From the NCBI GenBank assembly GCA_023663385.1, contig JAMPHO010000001.1, positions 472,820 through 536,819 on the forward strand: a DNA stretch of 64,000 nucleotides, in the 5' to 3' direction. The notes beneath the pieces are model-generated. The model saw only the letters and a list, made by a program, of their open reading frames with translations. It ran no database searches and had not been told where the DNA came from. The DNA is from Alistipes timonensis. GTDB taxonomy: Bacteria > Bacteroidota > Bacteroidia > Bacteroidales > Muribaculaceae. Positions 36,801-45,477 of this stretch are shown here, one piece after another (within the stretch, counting starts at the first letter, position 1; the number at the start of each line of letters is the position of its first letter). The position numbers were made by a program, and so were the translations under genes.

Positions 36801-37533
36801 CCGCGGTTGGTCGATGGGCTGGAAGGTATGCGAATGGGCCCGTATGCTCGACGGCGACCACGCCCTGGCCATCATCAAGAACCAGCTCCGTCTCGTTCAC
36901 CCCGACATCACTATGTCGGACCCCAACGGCGGTACTTACGCCAATATGTTTGACGCCCACGCTCCGTTCCAGATTGACGGCAACTTCGGTTGCAGCGCCG
37001 GTATCGGCGAGATGCTTCTGCAGTCGCACGCCGGATTCGTTCACCTGCTCCCCGCGCTCCCCTCTGACTGGGCCGACGGCGAAGTGCGCGGCCTCCGCGC
37101 CCGCGGCGGGTTTGAAATCGCCGACCTCCGCTGGAAAAACGGCTCGGTTGAGAGCGTGACTATCAAATCGACCCTCGGCGGCAACCTGCGCCTGCGTTCC
37201 AACTCGGTGCTCCGTATGGCCGACGGCTCACCCCTCTCGGAAGCCGAGGGGGATAACGCCAACGAGCTTAACCGCCCCTACAATATGCCCGCCCCGATAG
37301 TCGCTAACCCTGCCAAGATTCCCGAAACCCGTCTGCCCAAGACGTACCTCTACGACATCCCGACCGAACCGGGTCAGGATGTTACCCTCTCGGCCGGCAC
37401 GACCTTCATCGACGAAATCGCCGCTGAAGCCCCCGCCGCCAACGGAGAGTGCTACAACGTGCTGGGCCAGCGTGTCAGTAGTGGCTACCGCGGAATTGTA
37501 ATCAGCGACGGACGCAAGTTTGTCAACCTCTGA
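33817..37533 (+). CDS. Secreted GH95 alpha-L-fucosidase (or L-galactosidase)
   Basis: The 1238-residue protein has a signal peptide (residues 1-23), a jelly-roll-like module (about 25-225), a Big_5 domain (about 228-330) and a full GH95 catalytic region (about 344-1150). It ends in a type IX-like tail ([10 protein letters not shown]). GH95 features include [40 protein letters not shown] with the asparagines of the active site, RGWSMGWK and [14 protein letters not shown]. The family removes alpha-1,2-fucose by inversion, and some members act on L-galactose in plant polymers. The jelly-roll plus Big_5 pair is shared with the pectin esterase. Confidence 0.9.
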   Translation: MLTKRRLLQACAVALCTLPAAGAEQTIAAHWEFTTGYDESKSGTEVTYTPNEAGWAATSNERWTSRQPYFLPNSSALPREECKVSLRTSDGKWQLTSSGSNPSYLLRLNTASTTNFTPKADYADASKHDQYFEISMPTTALSNVRLNFAIGDGSSSATSFGVVYSVDGGDTWTILDDYKAASHWNSYNDATYDLKADNKERLIVRMLIQSATKTSNYNLKYVNILADDFQAPELIESAPADGETGVPTTGKIVLRFNESVKMADGAFGLLTNNATKATTRLTPTVSDAKVSFPYEELDLSATYTFSVAAGSFSDLAGNVSDKELKTVFTTSDKRPVPPPVLDSKNRLWYNRPASYWEEALPLGNGRLGAMVSGSVAKDTIQLNEDTFWGQSPNTNYNANAKGVLKQVRDLVFNKDYVEAQKLAIANFQSQGSHGAQYQAAGCLLLGFPGHRYSDEEPGATAGSRDVEAYVRDLDMGSAVATTTYVANGVTYTREVFTSLADNVTVIRLEASEPGRLDFDVCFAAPIKTNMAKLGVNEITSDGMIKASLVPARAQSENVDNKLNCFTFIKVINDGGTLSTTNRQNVVQQGIVAGNSAAPTIAVAGATSATIIVSSATNFVNYNDISADAEAKALGYMTDYLAKNKDYETALADHVAKYRSQFDRVSLDLGSNASKEVKDTETRIKEFYTDGNDPGLVSNYFQFGRYLLISSSQPGTQPANLQGIWNPNARQYPAWDSKYTSNINVEMNYWGAEVGNLSECHDPFITMVKEVAVTGAETADRMYGARGWVLHHNTDLWRTTGAVDNGAVGIWPTCNAWFCSHLWEKYLFSGDKEYLAEVYPVMKGCSEFFQDFLVKDPETGYMVVCPSNSPENHPGLFSYNKEDGSKMNVAMFGGVAMDNQMVYDVLKNTAEAARVLGKDEAFAASLDELKAKLTPYKIGKYGQVQEWQDDWDRENTSHRHLSHLWGAYPGNQVSPYENPTLFQGVHKSLVGRGDAARGWSMGWKVCEWARMLDGDHALAIIKNQLRLVHPDITMSDPNGGTYANMFDAHAPFQIDGNFGCSAGIGEMLLQSHAGFVHLLPALPSDWADGEVRGLRARGGFEIADLRWKNGSVESVTIKSTLGGNLRLRSNSVLRMADGSPLSEAEGDNANELNRPYNMPAPIVANPAKIPETRLPKTYLYDIPTEPGQDVTLSAGTTFIDEIAAEAPAANGECYNVLGQRVSSGYRGIVISDGRKFVNL

Positions 37534-37551
37534 ACAATCACTTTATCCAAT

Positions 37552-37598
37552 AGAAAGGCGCGCCTGGACGATCCGGGCGCGCCTTTCTGTTTGTTTTT
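37552..37598 (+). terminator. Intrinsic terminator after the GH95 gene
   Basis: AGAAAGGCGCGCC at 37552-37564 pairs with its complement ending at 37588, with a short loop, and is followed by GTTTGTTTTT. Confidence 0.85.
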
Positions 37599-37620
37599 AA
37601 CAGTTTCTTAGAGCGGAGCG

Positions 37621-38433
37621 CTACATGGCGAACGCGTTGAAGCCCCCGTCGACCACGGCCACGGTGCCCGTGACGAAGCTCGACGCGTCGCTTATGAGGT
37701 ATTGAATGGTACCGCACAGCTCCTCGGGACGACCGAAACGGCGGAACGGTGTCTGGCGTATCACGTCGGCACCGCGGCTCGTCAGCGAGCCGTCGGGATT
37801 GGTCAGCAGCGAGCGGTTCTGGTTGGTGAGGAAGAACCCCGGCGCTATGGCGTTGACCCTGATGCCCGGGGAGAACTTCGTCGCGGCCTCGGTCGCGAGA
37901 AACTGTGTGAAGTTGCTTATTCCGGCCTTGGCGGCGGCGTAGCCGAGCACCCTGGTGAGCGGTCGGAAAGCGGCCATCGACGAGAAGTTGACAATCGCCC
38001 CCTTCCCGGCCGAGGCCATCGGTTCGAGGAACACCTGGCTGGGAATCACGGTGCCGGTGAGGTTGAGGTTCACCACTTTCTGAAAATCGTCGGTCGACAC
38101 TGCCAGGAAGTCGCTGTCGGGCGGTATGGTGGCGCCGGGCATATTACCCCCTGCGGCATTCAGCAGGGCGTCAACCTTGCCGAACAGTTTGAGAATCGCG
38201 TCGCGGCATGAGGCCATCGCGTCGCGGTCAAGCACGTCGGCCACCATAAACACTGCCTCGCCTCCCGCCTCGCGGATTTTCTCCACAATATGCTCCCCCT
38301 CGTCGCGGCGGCGTCCGAGCAGGGCCACTTTCGCTCCCTCGGCGGCGAGGTATTCGCCGATACAACTACCTAATACGCCGGTGCCCCCGGTGATTACCAC
38401 CACTTTGTCCTTTACGGAAAACAGTTCGTTCAT
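37621..38433 (-). CDS. SDR oxidoreductase, probable fructuronate reductase partner of UxuA
   Basis: The 270-residue classical short-chain dehydrogenase has TGGTGVLGSCIG (cofactor site), NAAGG, a serine in NFSSM and YAAAK (catalytic Tyr and Lys). It starts 11 nt after the end of the mannonate dehydratase gene on the same strand. SDRs in this setting reduce D-fructuronate to D-mannonate with NADH, the step before UxuA. I chose the ATG at 38433 because the longer frame to 38466 overlaps uxuA and adds residues without family likeness. The exact substrate is inference. Confidence 0.82.
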   Translation of the reverse strand: MNELFSVKDKVVVITGGTGVLGSCIGEYLAAEGAKVALLGRRRDEGEHIVEKIREAGGEAVFMVADVLDRDAMASCRDAILKLFGKVDALLNAAGGNMPGATIPPDSDFLAVSTDDFQKVVNLNLTGTVIPSQVFLEPMASAGKGAIVNFSSMAAFRPLTRVLGYAAAKAGISNFTQFLATEAATKFSPGIRVNAIAPGFFLTNQNRSLLTNPDGSLTSRGADVIRQTPFRRFGRPEELCGTIQYLISDASSFVTGTVAVVDGGFNAFAM

Positions 38434-38443
38434 AACAGTACTT

Positions 38444-39610
38444 TTATGCTTTGTTTTCGGAATCAATAGCGGCCATAATGCCGCCGACCATACCTAAGGC
38501 GAGCATGCGGCCATGGAAGGAGTATCCGGCGTTGTAGCCTCGCGACTCGTCGCCGAGCATCAGGGGCGCGTGGTCAACTCGCATCGGTACTCCGGGGCGC
38601 ACCGTCTCGAAGGTCCGTATCACGTCGATAAGCCTCGGGTCGAGGTGCGACGATTCCTTGAAATCGCCGTCGGGGAGCACGGTGCATATGCGGGCGTGTA
38701 CGAAGTGGGTACGGTCGGCATACTTGCGCGCCAACCTCGGCACGTCGTTGTAGGCTCCGGCGCTGAGTGATCCGGCGCAGAAGGTCAGTCCGTTGTGCTC
38801 GTCGGGCACGGCGTTGAGGAACCATTCAATATCCTCGTCGCGGCTCACTATTCGCGGAAGGCCGAAGATAGGCATCGGGGGATCGTCGGGGTGGACGCAC
38901 ATATTGATGCCGTACTCGCGGCATACCGGCATTATAGCTTCGAGGAAATACTTGAGGTTGGCGCGGAGCGCCTCCTTGTCGATTCCCTCGTAGAGCCGGA
39001 GCAGCGAGCGGAATTTCTCGACCGGCTCCCGCTCGTTTTCCGAGAAGTTGCCGTTTACGAAGCCCTGGGTCTTGATCACTATGTTGTCGATAAGTTCGGC
39101 CTCCCTTTCAGGTGTCATATCCTTCTTTAGCTCTTCGACGCGGCCGAGGGTAAGCTCATCCCAGTCGGCGGCGGCGTTTTCCCTTTTCAGTATGTGGATG
39201 TCGAAGTAGGCGAACTCCGCCCGGTTGAAGTACAGGCTGGAGGTACCGTCGGGGTTGGGGTGCTCCATATCGGTGCGCGCCCAGTCGAGAACGGGCATAA
39301 AGTTGTAGCACACGGTTTTCACACCCGCCTTGCCGAGGTTCGCGAGGCTCTTTTTGTAATTTTCGATGAGGCGGTCGCGGTCCGGGCCGCCATATTTTAT
39401 CGCCTCGCTTACCGGGAGGCTCTCGACCACGCTCCAGCGCATGCCTTTGTCGGCGATCATGTCGCGGAGCCGCTCGATCTCCTCAAGGGGCCAAATCTCG
39501 CCGTTGGGTATGTGGTGCAGCGAAGTCACGATACCCTCTACTCCGATTTGTCGCAGCATATCGAGGGTTATCTTGTCGTCGGGTCCGAACCAACGCCATG
39601 TTTTCTCCAT
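38444..39610 (-). CDS. uxuA: Mannonate dehydratase
   Basis: The 388-residue TIM-barrel enzyme dehydrates D-mannonate to 2-keto-3-deoxygluconate in hexuronate breakdown. It opens with TWRWFGPDDKITLDMLRQIG, and it has YNFMPVLDW, HPDDPP (a metal-binding stretch near residue 240), HVDPRLIDV-like SSHLDPRLID and the end motif RVDHAPLM. The length is normal. With the SDR it forms a two-gene unit for glucuronate-type sugars, which are released from pectic or host glycans. Confidence 0.93.
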   Translation of the reverse strand: MEKTWRWFGPDDKITLDMLRQIGVEGIVTSLHHIPNGEIWPLEEIERLRDMIADKGMRWSVVESLPVSEAIKYGGPDRDRLIENYKKSLANLGKAGVKTVCYNFMPVLDWARTDMEHPNPDGTSSLYFNRAEFAYFDIHILKRENAAADWDELTLGRVEELKKDMTPEREAELIDNIVIKTQGFVNGNFSENEREPVEKFRSLLRLYEGIDKEALRANLKYFLEAIMPVCREYGINMCVHPDDPPMPIFGLPRIVSRDEDIEWFLNAVPDEHNGLTFCAGSLSAGAYNDVPRLARKYADRTHFVHARICTVLPDGDFKESSHLDPRLIDVIRTFETVRPGVPMRVDHAPLMLGDESRGYNAGYSFHGRMLALGMVGGIMAAIDSENKA

Positions 39611-39665
39611 ATTATCTTATAGTTTAAAGTACTTTTCCATTAGAACAATCGGGAGGGGCGGATTT

Positions 39666-39697
39666 TTTGCGGGAATCGGGATTTTAGTCTATTTTTG
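39666..39697 (+). promoter_or_regulatory. Promoter of the GH29 fucosidase
   Basis: TTTG at 39666-39669 and TATTTTTG at 39690-39697 are 20 nt apart, one of the best Bacteroidetes promoter matches in the window. The ATG at 39758 is 60 nt downstream. Confidence 0.65.
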
Positions 39698-39757
39698 CAG
39701 TTGGAGCAGCGAAGGTCGCGGCCTGATGACGCTCCAGCCTCATTAACCAGTATAAAT

Positions 39758-41080
39758 ATGAAGTTAAGATTGAAACTCGCGCGCCTGTTGCTCCCGTTGG
39801 TCGGGTTTACGGCGATGTCGGCCCCCGGCCTGGCGGCTGAGGCGTATACCCCCTCGGCGGAGGTGATGAAGTCAAGAGAGGAGTTCGCCAACGACCGTTT
39901 CGGCATATTCATCCACTGGGGCATATACAGTATGTTCGGCCAGGGGGAGTGGTACCTCAATTACGGCCCTTCGGCTGAGGAATATAAGAAGGCGGCCAAG
40001 GGGTTCTATCCGGCTGACTTCGACGCGGCGAAATGGGTCGCGGCCATTAAGGACGCGGGAGCGAGGTACATCTGTTTCACCACGCGCCACCACGACGGAT
40101 TCTCCATGTTCGACACCGCCGAGAACGACTACGACATTACCGACGGCACCCCCTTTGGCCGCGACGTGCTGAAAGAGCTTGCCGACGAGTGCCACAGGCA
40201 GGGTATCGCCCTGCATCTGTACTACTCGCATCTCGACTGGGTGCGCGACGACTATCCGCAGGGGCGCACCGGGCGGAAAACAGGCCGCGATGCCTCCAAG
40301 GCCGACTGGGATTCGTACTACGGCTTTATGAACCGGCAGCTTACCGAGCTGCTCACTAACTACGGCCCGGTGAGGGCCATATGGTTTGACGGGTGGTGGG
40401 ACCACGACGAGGATGCCACCCCGTTTGACTGGCAGCTCGACAAACAGTATGCCCTGATACACTCCCTCCAGCCGGGGTGCATGGTGGCCAACAACCACCA
40501 CCAGACCCCGTTCGCCGGGGAGGATATGCAGATATTCGAGCGCGACCTCCCGGGGGAGAACACCGCCGGGCTGTCGGGCCAAGAGGTCAGCCCCCTCCCG
40601 TTGGAGACTTGCAACACTATGAACGGTATGTGGGGCTACAAGATTATGGACCAGAATTACAAGGATTCGGCCACGCTGATCCGCTATCTCGTGAAGGCGG
40701 CGGGCATGGGTGCCAATCTGCTGCTGAACGTTGGGCCGCAACCCAACGGCGAGCTCCCGGAGGCGGCGCTCAGCCGTATGGCCGAAATCGGAAAGTGGCT
40801 CAGCGACAACGGCGAGACTATCTACGGCACCGAGGCCGGACCTTTTCCCGCGCAGTCGTGGGGCACATCCACCCGCAAGGGTAACCGTCTGTTCCTCCAC
40901 GTTATGACCCCGGAAACCGACGCCATAATGATACCCGCCGGAGTGATGGTGAAGAATCCGCGGGAGTTCGCCACTGGGCGTCGTCTGAAGGCCGAACGGG
41001 CTGCGGGGCACACCGTGGTAACTCTCGGCGATGACCGCGACTCCACCGACTATATTATCGAATGCGAGATTGTTGAATAA
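39758..41080 (+). CDS. Secreted GH29 alpha-L-fucosidase
   Basis: The 440-residue protein has a signal peptide (residues 1-26, cut near GLAAEA) and a complete GH29 domain. HWGIYSMFGQGEWY and TTRHHDGFSMF form the sugar site, and WFDGWW carries the nucleophile D211. The retaining enzyme cleaves alpha-linked fucose from host or plant glycans. No carbohydrate-binding module is attached. The ATG at 39758 is preferred over the in-frame start at 39695, which lies inside the -7 box. The stop codon TAA directly touches the inverted-repeat element that follows. Confidence 0.92.
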   Translation: MKLRLKLARLLLPLVGFTAMSAPGLAAEAYTPSAEVMKSREEFANDRFGIFIHWGIYSMFGQGEWYLNYGPSAEEYKKAAKGFYPADFDAAKWVAAIKDAGARYICFTTRHHDGFSMFDTAENDYDITDGTPFGRDVLKELADECHRQGIALHLYYSHLDWVRDDYPQGRTGRKTGRDASKADWDSYYGFMNRQLTELLTNYGPVRAIWFDGWWDHDEDATPFDWQLDKQYALIHSLQPGCMVANNHHQTPFAGEDMQIFERDLPGENTAGLSGQEVSPLPLETCNTMNGMWGYKIMDQNYKDSATLIRYLVKAAGMGANLLLNVGPQPNGELPEAALSRMAEIGKWLSDNGETIYGTEAGPFPAQSWGTSTRKGNRLFLHVMTPETDAIMIPAGVMVKNPREFATGRRLKAERAAGHTVVTLGDDRDSTDYIIECEIVE

Positions 41081-41401
41081 GAGCTTGTTTAATAACAAAT
41101 GTGAATTTCTCGGCGGTGTATCTTTGAGGTAAATTTCTTGTTATGAGGAAGGAGTGATGCGGGCATCGTGACTGACGAGTAACAGAAATTTAACCAAAGA
41201 GACACCGAGGCAAAAGTAATTCACCTGCGATCAAGCCCGAAAATATAGTAATATGAATATCAAAGTAACTTAATAGCGAAAACCTTGGGCGTCTTTCATC
41301 CTTCAACTCAGTCACATAGCTCGCTATGCTCCTTCGTTTCAGGATAAAATCCACCCCAAGTTTTTCGACCGAGAAATTCACATTTGTTGTTAAACAAGCT
41401 C
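41081..41401. mobile_element. 321-bp MITE-like element with nested inverted repeats
   Basis: The ends are 33-bp inverted repeats (41081-41113 and 41369-41401) that match at 32 positions. Within lie two large stem-loops: 41114-41207, whose arms (41114-41144 and 41179-41207) start and end in CGGTGT/ACACCG with a GATGC/GCATC hairpin at the tip (41156-41167), and 41278-41366, with arms of about 12 bp. TAA stands on both sides (41078-41080 and 41402-41404), like a 3-bp target duplication. It fills the whole gap between the GH29 gene and cutC. A reading frame crosses it, but no gene is credible. Confidence 0.75.
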
Positions 41402-41417
41402 TAATAACGCGTGAAGG

Positions 41418-42170
41418 ATGATTGAACTTGAAATATGTTGCGGCGACCCGTCGAGTGTCGTTGCCGCCAAAGCCGTGGGCGCCAGCAGGGTCGAGCTTTG
41501 CGCCGGACTCGCCGAGGGGGGAGTCACGCCGTCGGCGGGACTCGTGCTCGCCGCTGCCGGAGAGGGTATAGAGGCCATAAATGTACTGATACGTCCGCGC
41601 CCGGGCGACTTTCTGTATAACGAGGCGGAGGTGGCGGCGATGGAGCGCGACGTAAGGTCGGCTATCGCGTCGGGCGCCACCGGGGTGGTAATCGGGGCGC
41701 TGACCCCCGACGGGCTCGTTGATAAGCGTGTCTGCTCCCGCCTGATCGAGGTGGCGAGGGCCGAGAGGGGCGATGTCGGCGTGACGTTTCACAGGGCGTT
41801 CGATCTCGCCCGCGACCCGATGGAAGCGCTGGAGGAAGTGATTGGCCTTGGGTGCGACTGCCTGCTCACCTCGGGCATGGCCCCATCGGCGGAGCAGGGC
41901 ATCGACCTCCTGCGTTCGCTGGTGGAAGCGGCCTCGGGTCGCCTAAAGATTATGGCGGGAGGGGGCGTGAACCCGGCGAATGCCCGCGAAATCCTTTCGC
42001 GGAGCGGGGTGGGGGCGTTGCACTCCACCGCCCGCTCCACTGTGGAGAGCGCGATGCGCTATCGGCGCGAGGGGGTGCCTATGGGGCTTCCCGGGGCCGA
42101 TGAATACTCGATGCGACTCACGTCGGCCGCGGTCGTGGCCGAACTACGTGCGATAGTAAGTACATTTTAG
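41418..42170 (+). CDS. cutC: CutC-family protein
   Basis: The 250-residue TIM-barrel protein has the family start LEICCGDPSSVVAAK and GASRVELCAGLAEGG, and later LLTSGMAPSAEQGID and KIMAGGGVNP. It was named for copper homeostasis, but its role is unsettled and recent family names are neutral. It lies just after the inverted-repeat element and 60 nt before the transglutaminase gene on the same strand. Confidence 0.9.
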   Translation: MIELEICCGDPSSVVAAKAVGASRVELCAGLAEGGVTPSAGLVLAAAGEGIEAINVLIRPRPGDFLYNEAEVAAMERDVRSAIASGATGVVIGALTPDGLVDKRVCSRLIEVARAERGDVGVTFHRAFDLARDPMEALEEVIGLGCDCLLTSGMAPSAEQGIDLLRSLVEAASGRLKIMAGGGVNPANAREILSRSGVGALHSTARSTVESAMRYRREGVPMGLPGADEYSMRLTSAAVVAELRAIVSTF

Positions 42171-42185
42171 AGCTTATACATTTTA

Positions 42186-42226
42186 GTGCTTCCGCAAGCA
42201 CATAATGCCTTGATATAATGCCTTGA
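42186..42226 (+). repeat. Small hairpin and 13-bp tandem repeat before the transglutaminase gene
   Basis: GTGCTT at 42186-42191 pairs with AAGCAC at 42196-42201. Then ATAATGCCTTGA occurs twice (42202-42213 and 42215-42226), just before the ATG at 42231. No function is evident. Confidence 0.4.
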
Positions 42227-42230
42227 AGAT

Positions 42231-44768
42231 ATGCTGAAGAGACTGTTTGCCGCGGCTGTGGCCGCTGCCTTTATACTCCCTATGGGGGCCATTACAAAGG
42301 AGGAGGCCCTCGATTTCCTCTACTCGTCGATGTCGCTCCCCGACAAGGCCGAGTATCCGGCGGAGTTTTATGAGGAGAATGTCGATGCCTCGCTGCGCGC
42401 GAGGGAGGAGATGCCCTGGGGTAAGAGCGTGCCCGACAGGGAGTTTCTACATTTCGTGCTCCCTGTGAGGGTTAACAACGAGAACCTCGATATGTCGCGC
42501 CCGGCGTTCTACTCCGAACTGAGCGGCAGGGTGAGGGAGCTCTCGATGCGCGACGCCATACTGGAGGTAAACCATTGGTGCCACGAAAAGGTTACCTACC
42601 GCCCGTCCGACGCCCGCACCTCCTCGCCGCTATCGACGGTGAGCCAGGCCATCGGACGGTGCGGCGAGGAGTCGACTTTCGCGGTGGCCGCTCTGAGGTC
42701 GGTCGGTATTCCGGCACGGCAAATCTATACGCCCCGCTGGGCGCATACCGACGATAACCACGCGTGGGTCGAGGCGTGGGCCGACGGCGAATGGTTTTTC
42801 CTCGGTGCCTGCGAGCCGGAGCCTGTGCTCAACCTCGCCTGGTTCAACGCTCCGGCCTCCCGCGGGTTGCTGATGAGCACCAAGGTGACGGGGGTATACG
42901 ACGGTCCCGAGGAGGTGCTTCTGCGCGAGCCGCTCGCGACGCACATCAACGTCACTTCGAACTATGCCCCGGTTGACACGCTGAGGGCCATGGTGACCCG
43001 GCCCGACGGCACGCCCGCGGCCGGTGCGAAGGTGAATTTCTGCATTTACAACTATACCGATTTCTATCCGGCTGTAAGCAAGACTGCCGACGGCGGCGGG
43101 GAGGCGTCGCTGGTTGCCGGGTTGGGGGATATGCTTGTGTGGGCTACCGACGGGAGCCGCTTCGGCTTCGCCAAAGGGAGGCCCGGAGAGCGGGTCAAGG
43201 TGGTGCTCGATAAGGATGCTTCCTGGGAAGGGGTTGTGGAACTCAACCTTATCCCTCCCGCGTCGCGCGACGCGGCACCCAAGGTCAGTACCGAGGCCAG
43301 GGAGGAAAACAACAGGCGGTTCGCCATCGAGGACTCCATTCGCGGCGCCTATACGGCTACTTTTCGCGACGACCGCGGGGCGCGGGCCATCGCCGCGGAG
43401 CTGGGGCTTGACCCCGACTCGCTGGCTGGTGTGCTTGTGAAGTCGCGGGGCAACCATAGGAATATAGTCGAGTGCCTCGCGGGGATGGAGCCGGGCGCGC
43501 GTAGCGAGGCACTGAGCATGCTGCTCAATGTCACTGAAAAGGACCTCCGCGACATACGCGCCGAGGTGATAGCGGACCATGTGTCGCACGCTATCCCCCG
43601 CGACTCGGTTGGCGACCGGGTGTCGCGCGACGTTTACAGCCGCTATATACTTTCGCCGAGAATCGAGAACGAGGGGCTTCGTCCTTGGCGCGGCTATCTC
43701 GCCGATGTCTTGGCCTCCAAAGGGATTGAGCGGGATGCCGACGCGTTGGTGGCGTGGATTGACGGGAATATCGCCCCGGCTGATGCGGAGAACCCGCTGA
43801 GGCTCCGTATGAGTCCCCGGGCGGTGATGGAAACCGGAAGGGCTGACGCCCTGTCGCGCGACATATTCTTCGTGGCCGCGGCCCGCACCCTGGGGATTCC
43901 GGCCCGCATCGACCCGGTGACAGGCGCGGTGCGATATATGGCCGACGATGGCGGTTGGCGCACGGCGCGATTCGCCTCGGAGGCTGACACTAACCGCGAC
44001 TCGGCCTCCGGCACCCTCCGGCTGACGTTCACTCCCGAGGGTTACATCGTTGATCCGAAATACTATACCCAGTTCTCGGTTGCCCGCATTGATGGCGGTG
44101 TGCCCCGGCAGCTCGAATTTGCCGAGGATGGTACGGCGGCGTCGCTGTTCGCCAACCCGGTTGAGCTGGAGGCCGGGCAGTATATGGTTGTCACCGGGCA
44201 GCGGCTCGCCGACGGCGGCGTGCTGGCCCGATGCGAGGTTTTCAACTTGGCACCCGGCGAGCACGCTGAGCGCCCGCTCACGATTCGCCGCGACGACGGC
44301 GCCGTGTCGGTCATCGGGTCGCTGAACGCCGAGAATATCTACCGAGACCTCGCCCTGGGGGCCGACAAGAGTCTGCTATCGACCACCGGCCGCGGCTACT
44401 ATGTGCTCGGACTGATACAGCCGGGTCACGAGCCGTCGGTCCACGCGCTTAACGATATTTCGGCGGTGGCGCGGCAGCTTGAGGAAGCGGGAGTGAAGAT
44501 TATGCTCCTGTTTGACAACGAGGAAAACGCCTCGCGTTTCAACCGCGAAGCGTTTCCAAAGTTACCTTCAAATGTGGTTTTCGGAGTTGACAAGGATGGG
44601 GCGAGCCGCCGCGAACTCGCGGAGTCGCTGCATCTCGACAATCCCGCGGCTCCCGTGTTCGTTATCGCCGACACCTTCAACCGCGTGGTATGGCTCTCGA
44701 CGGGCTACACCATAGGTATCGGGGAGCGGCTCCTCGACATACTGCACCGGGTGCGGTCGGGCGAATAG
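42231..44768 (+). CDS. Secreted transglutaminase-like protein with thioredoxin-like C-terminus
   Basis: The 845-residue protein has a signal peptide (about residues 1-19). A transglutaminase/protease-like core follows (about 85-220) with the cysteine in IGRCGEES and the histidine in DDNHAWVEAW. A carboxypeptidase-regulatory-like beta domain comes next, then a second degenerate transglutaminase-like segment (about 500-590, AARTLGIPARID). The C-terminal 150 or so residues (AGVKIMLLFDNEENAS, then APVFVIADTFNRVVW) look like a thioredoxin-type fold without a CxxC pair. The family is widespread in gut Bacteroidales, but the substrate is unknown. Confidence 0.8.
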   Translation: MLKRLFAAAVAAAFILPMGAITKEEALDFLYSSMSLPDKAEYPAEFYEENVDASLRAREEMPWGKSVPDREFLHFVLPVRVNNENLDMSRPAFYSELSGRVRELSMRDAILEVNHWCHEKVTYRPSDARTSSPLSTVSQAIGRCGEESTFAVAALRSVGIPARQIYTPRWAHTDDNHAWVEAWADGEWFFLGACEPEPVLNLAWFNAPASRGLLMSTKVTGVYDGPEEVLLREPLATHINVTSNYAPVDTLRAMVTRPDGTPAAGAKVNFCIYNYTDFYPAVSKTADGGGEASLVAGLGDMLVWATDGSRFGFAKGRPGERVKVVLDKDASWEGVVELNLIPPASRDAAPKVSTEAREENNRRFAIEDSIRGAYTATFRDDRGARAIAAELGLDPDSLAGVLVKSRGNHRNIVECLAGMEPGARSEALSMLLNVTEKDLRDIRAEVIADHVSHAIPRDSVGDRVSRDVYSRYILSPRIENEGLRPWRGYLADVLASKGIERDADALVAWIDGNIAPADAENPLRLRMSPRAVMETGRADALSRDIFFVAAARTLGIPARIDPVTGAVRYMADDGGWRTARFASEADTNRDSASGTLRLTFTPEGYIVDPKYYTQFSVARIDGGVPRQLEFAEDGTAASLFANPVELEAGQYMVVTGQRLADGGVLARCEVFNLAPGEHAERPLTIRRDDGAVSVIGSLNAENIYRDLALGADKSLLSTTGRGYYVLGLIQPGHEPSVHALNDISAVARQLEEAGVKIMLLFDNEENASRFNREAFPKLPSNVVFGVDKDGASRRELAESLHLDNPAAPVFVIADTFNRVVWLSTGYTIGIGERLLDILHRVRSGE

Positions 44769-44777
44769 GTTTGGCCG

Positions 44778-45407
44778 TCAGCCCTCGGTGTGGAAGCTCG
44801 TGAACGATGAGCGTTCCTGCCGGGGGAAGCCGTCGGCTCCCTTTGCCGCGTCGAAGGCTTTGACCATGAACGCCATATTGTTGCCGAGGTTGCGCATGGT
44901 CTGGAGCCCTTCGAGGTCATCCTCGACGTCGGCGGCGGTGAAGCCGTGAACCTCGTTCCAGTATGTGCTCGACACAATCGGCATAGCGCTGATTGTGAAG
45001 TATTTGTTAATCTCGTCAAATGCCGATGTCGATCCGGCCCTGCGTGAGGATACTACGGCGGCGCCCACTTTCATCGTCTTGTCGATGGTGCCCGAGGAGC
45101 TGTAGAACAGACGGTCGAGGAACGAGAGTGCCTGGCCGTTGCAACCGGCGTAGTATACCGGGCTCCCGACAATCACTCCGGCGGCTTCGGCGAACTTCGG
45201 GGCGGTCTCGTTCACGAGGTCGTTGAATACGCACCTGCCGTGTTCGCGGCAGAAGTTGCACCCGATGCATCCGCGGATGTCCTTGTTGCCGATATTGACG
45301 CGTTCGACTTCGAGGCCGTTGGCGGCCAACGTTTTCTCCACTTCGCGCAGAGCCCGGTCGGTGCACCCCTCAAGGTGCGGGCTCCCGTTGATAACCAGTA
45401 TTTTCAT
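44778..45407 (-). CDS. Flavodoxin-like NAD(P)H-dependent FMN oxidoreductase
   Basis: The 209-residue cytoplasmic protein has the FMN-binding loop INGSPHLEGCTDRAL at its N-terminus and GSPVYYAG in the middle. The cysteine motif GCIGCNFCREHGRCVFND (about residues 46-63) is typical of the iron-sulphur flavoprotein/multimeric flavodoxin WrbA-like group. It may reduce quinones or nitro compounds. It converges with the transglutaminase gene, only 9 nt apart. Confidence 0.85.
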   Translation of the reverse strand: MKILVINGSPHLEGCTDRALREVEKTLAANGLEVERVNIGNKDIRGCIGCNFCREHGRCVFNDLVNETAPKFAEAAGVIVGSPVYYAGCNGQALSFLDRLFYSSSGTIDKTMKVGAAVVSSRRAGSTSAFDEINKYFTISAMPIVSSTYWNEVHGFTAADVEDDLEGLQTMRNLGNNMAFMVKAFDAAKGADGFPRQERSSFTSFHTEG

Positions 45408-45477
45408 ATGCTTTAGATTTTCTGAATGTATATAATCTATGTATTTAATAACGTGGGAACGTGGGGCCGGTTTGGTT

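Noticed and set aside
41190..41792. Minus-strand frame of 200 codons across the inverted-repeat element and the start of cutC
   Set aside because: It joins the repeat element with antisense cutC and has no ribosome-binding or domain evidence; the element is better explained by its stem-loops.
42630..44264. Open frame of 544 codons opposite the transglutaminase gene
   Set aside because: It is an Arg/His/Gly-rich shadow without motifs; the plus-strand gene has signal peptide and catalytic motifs.
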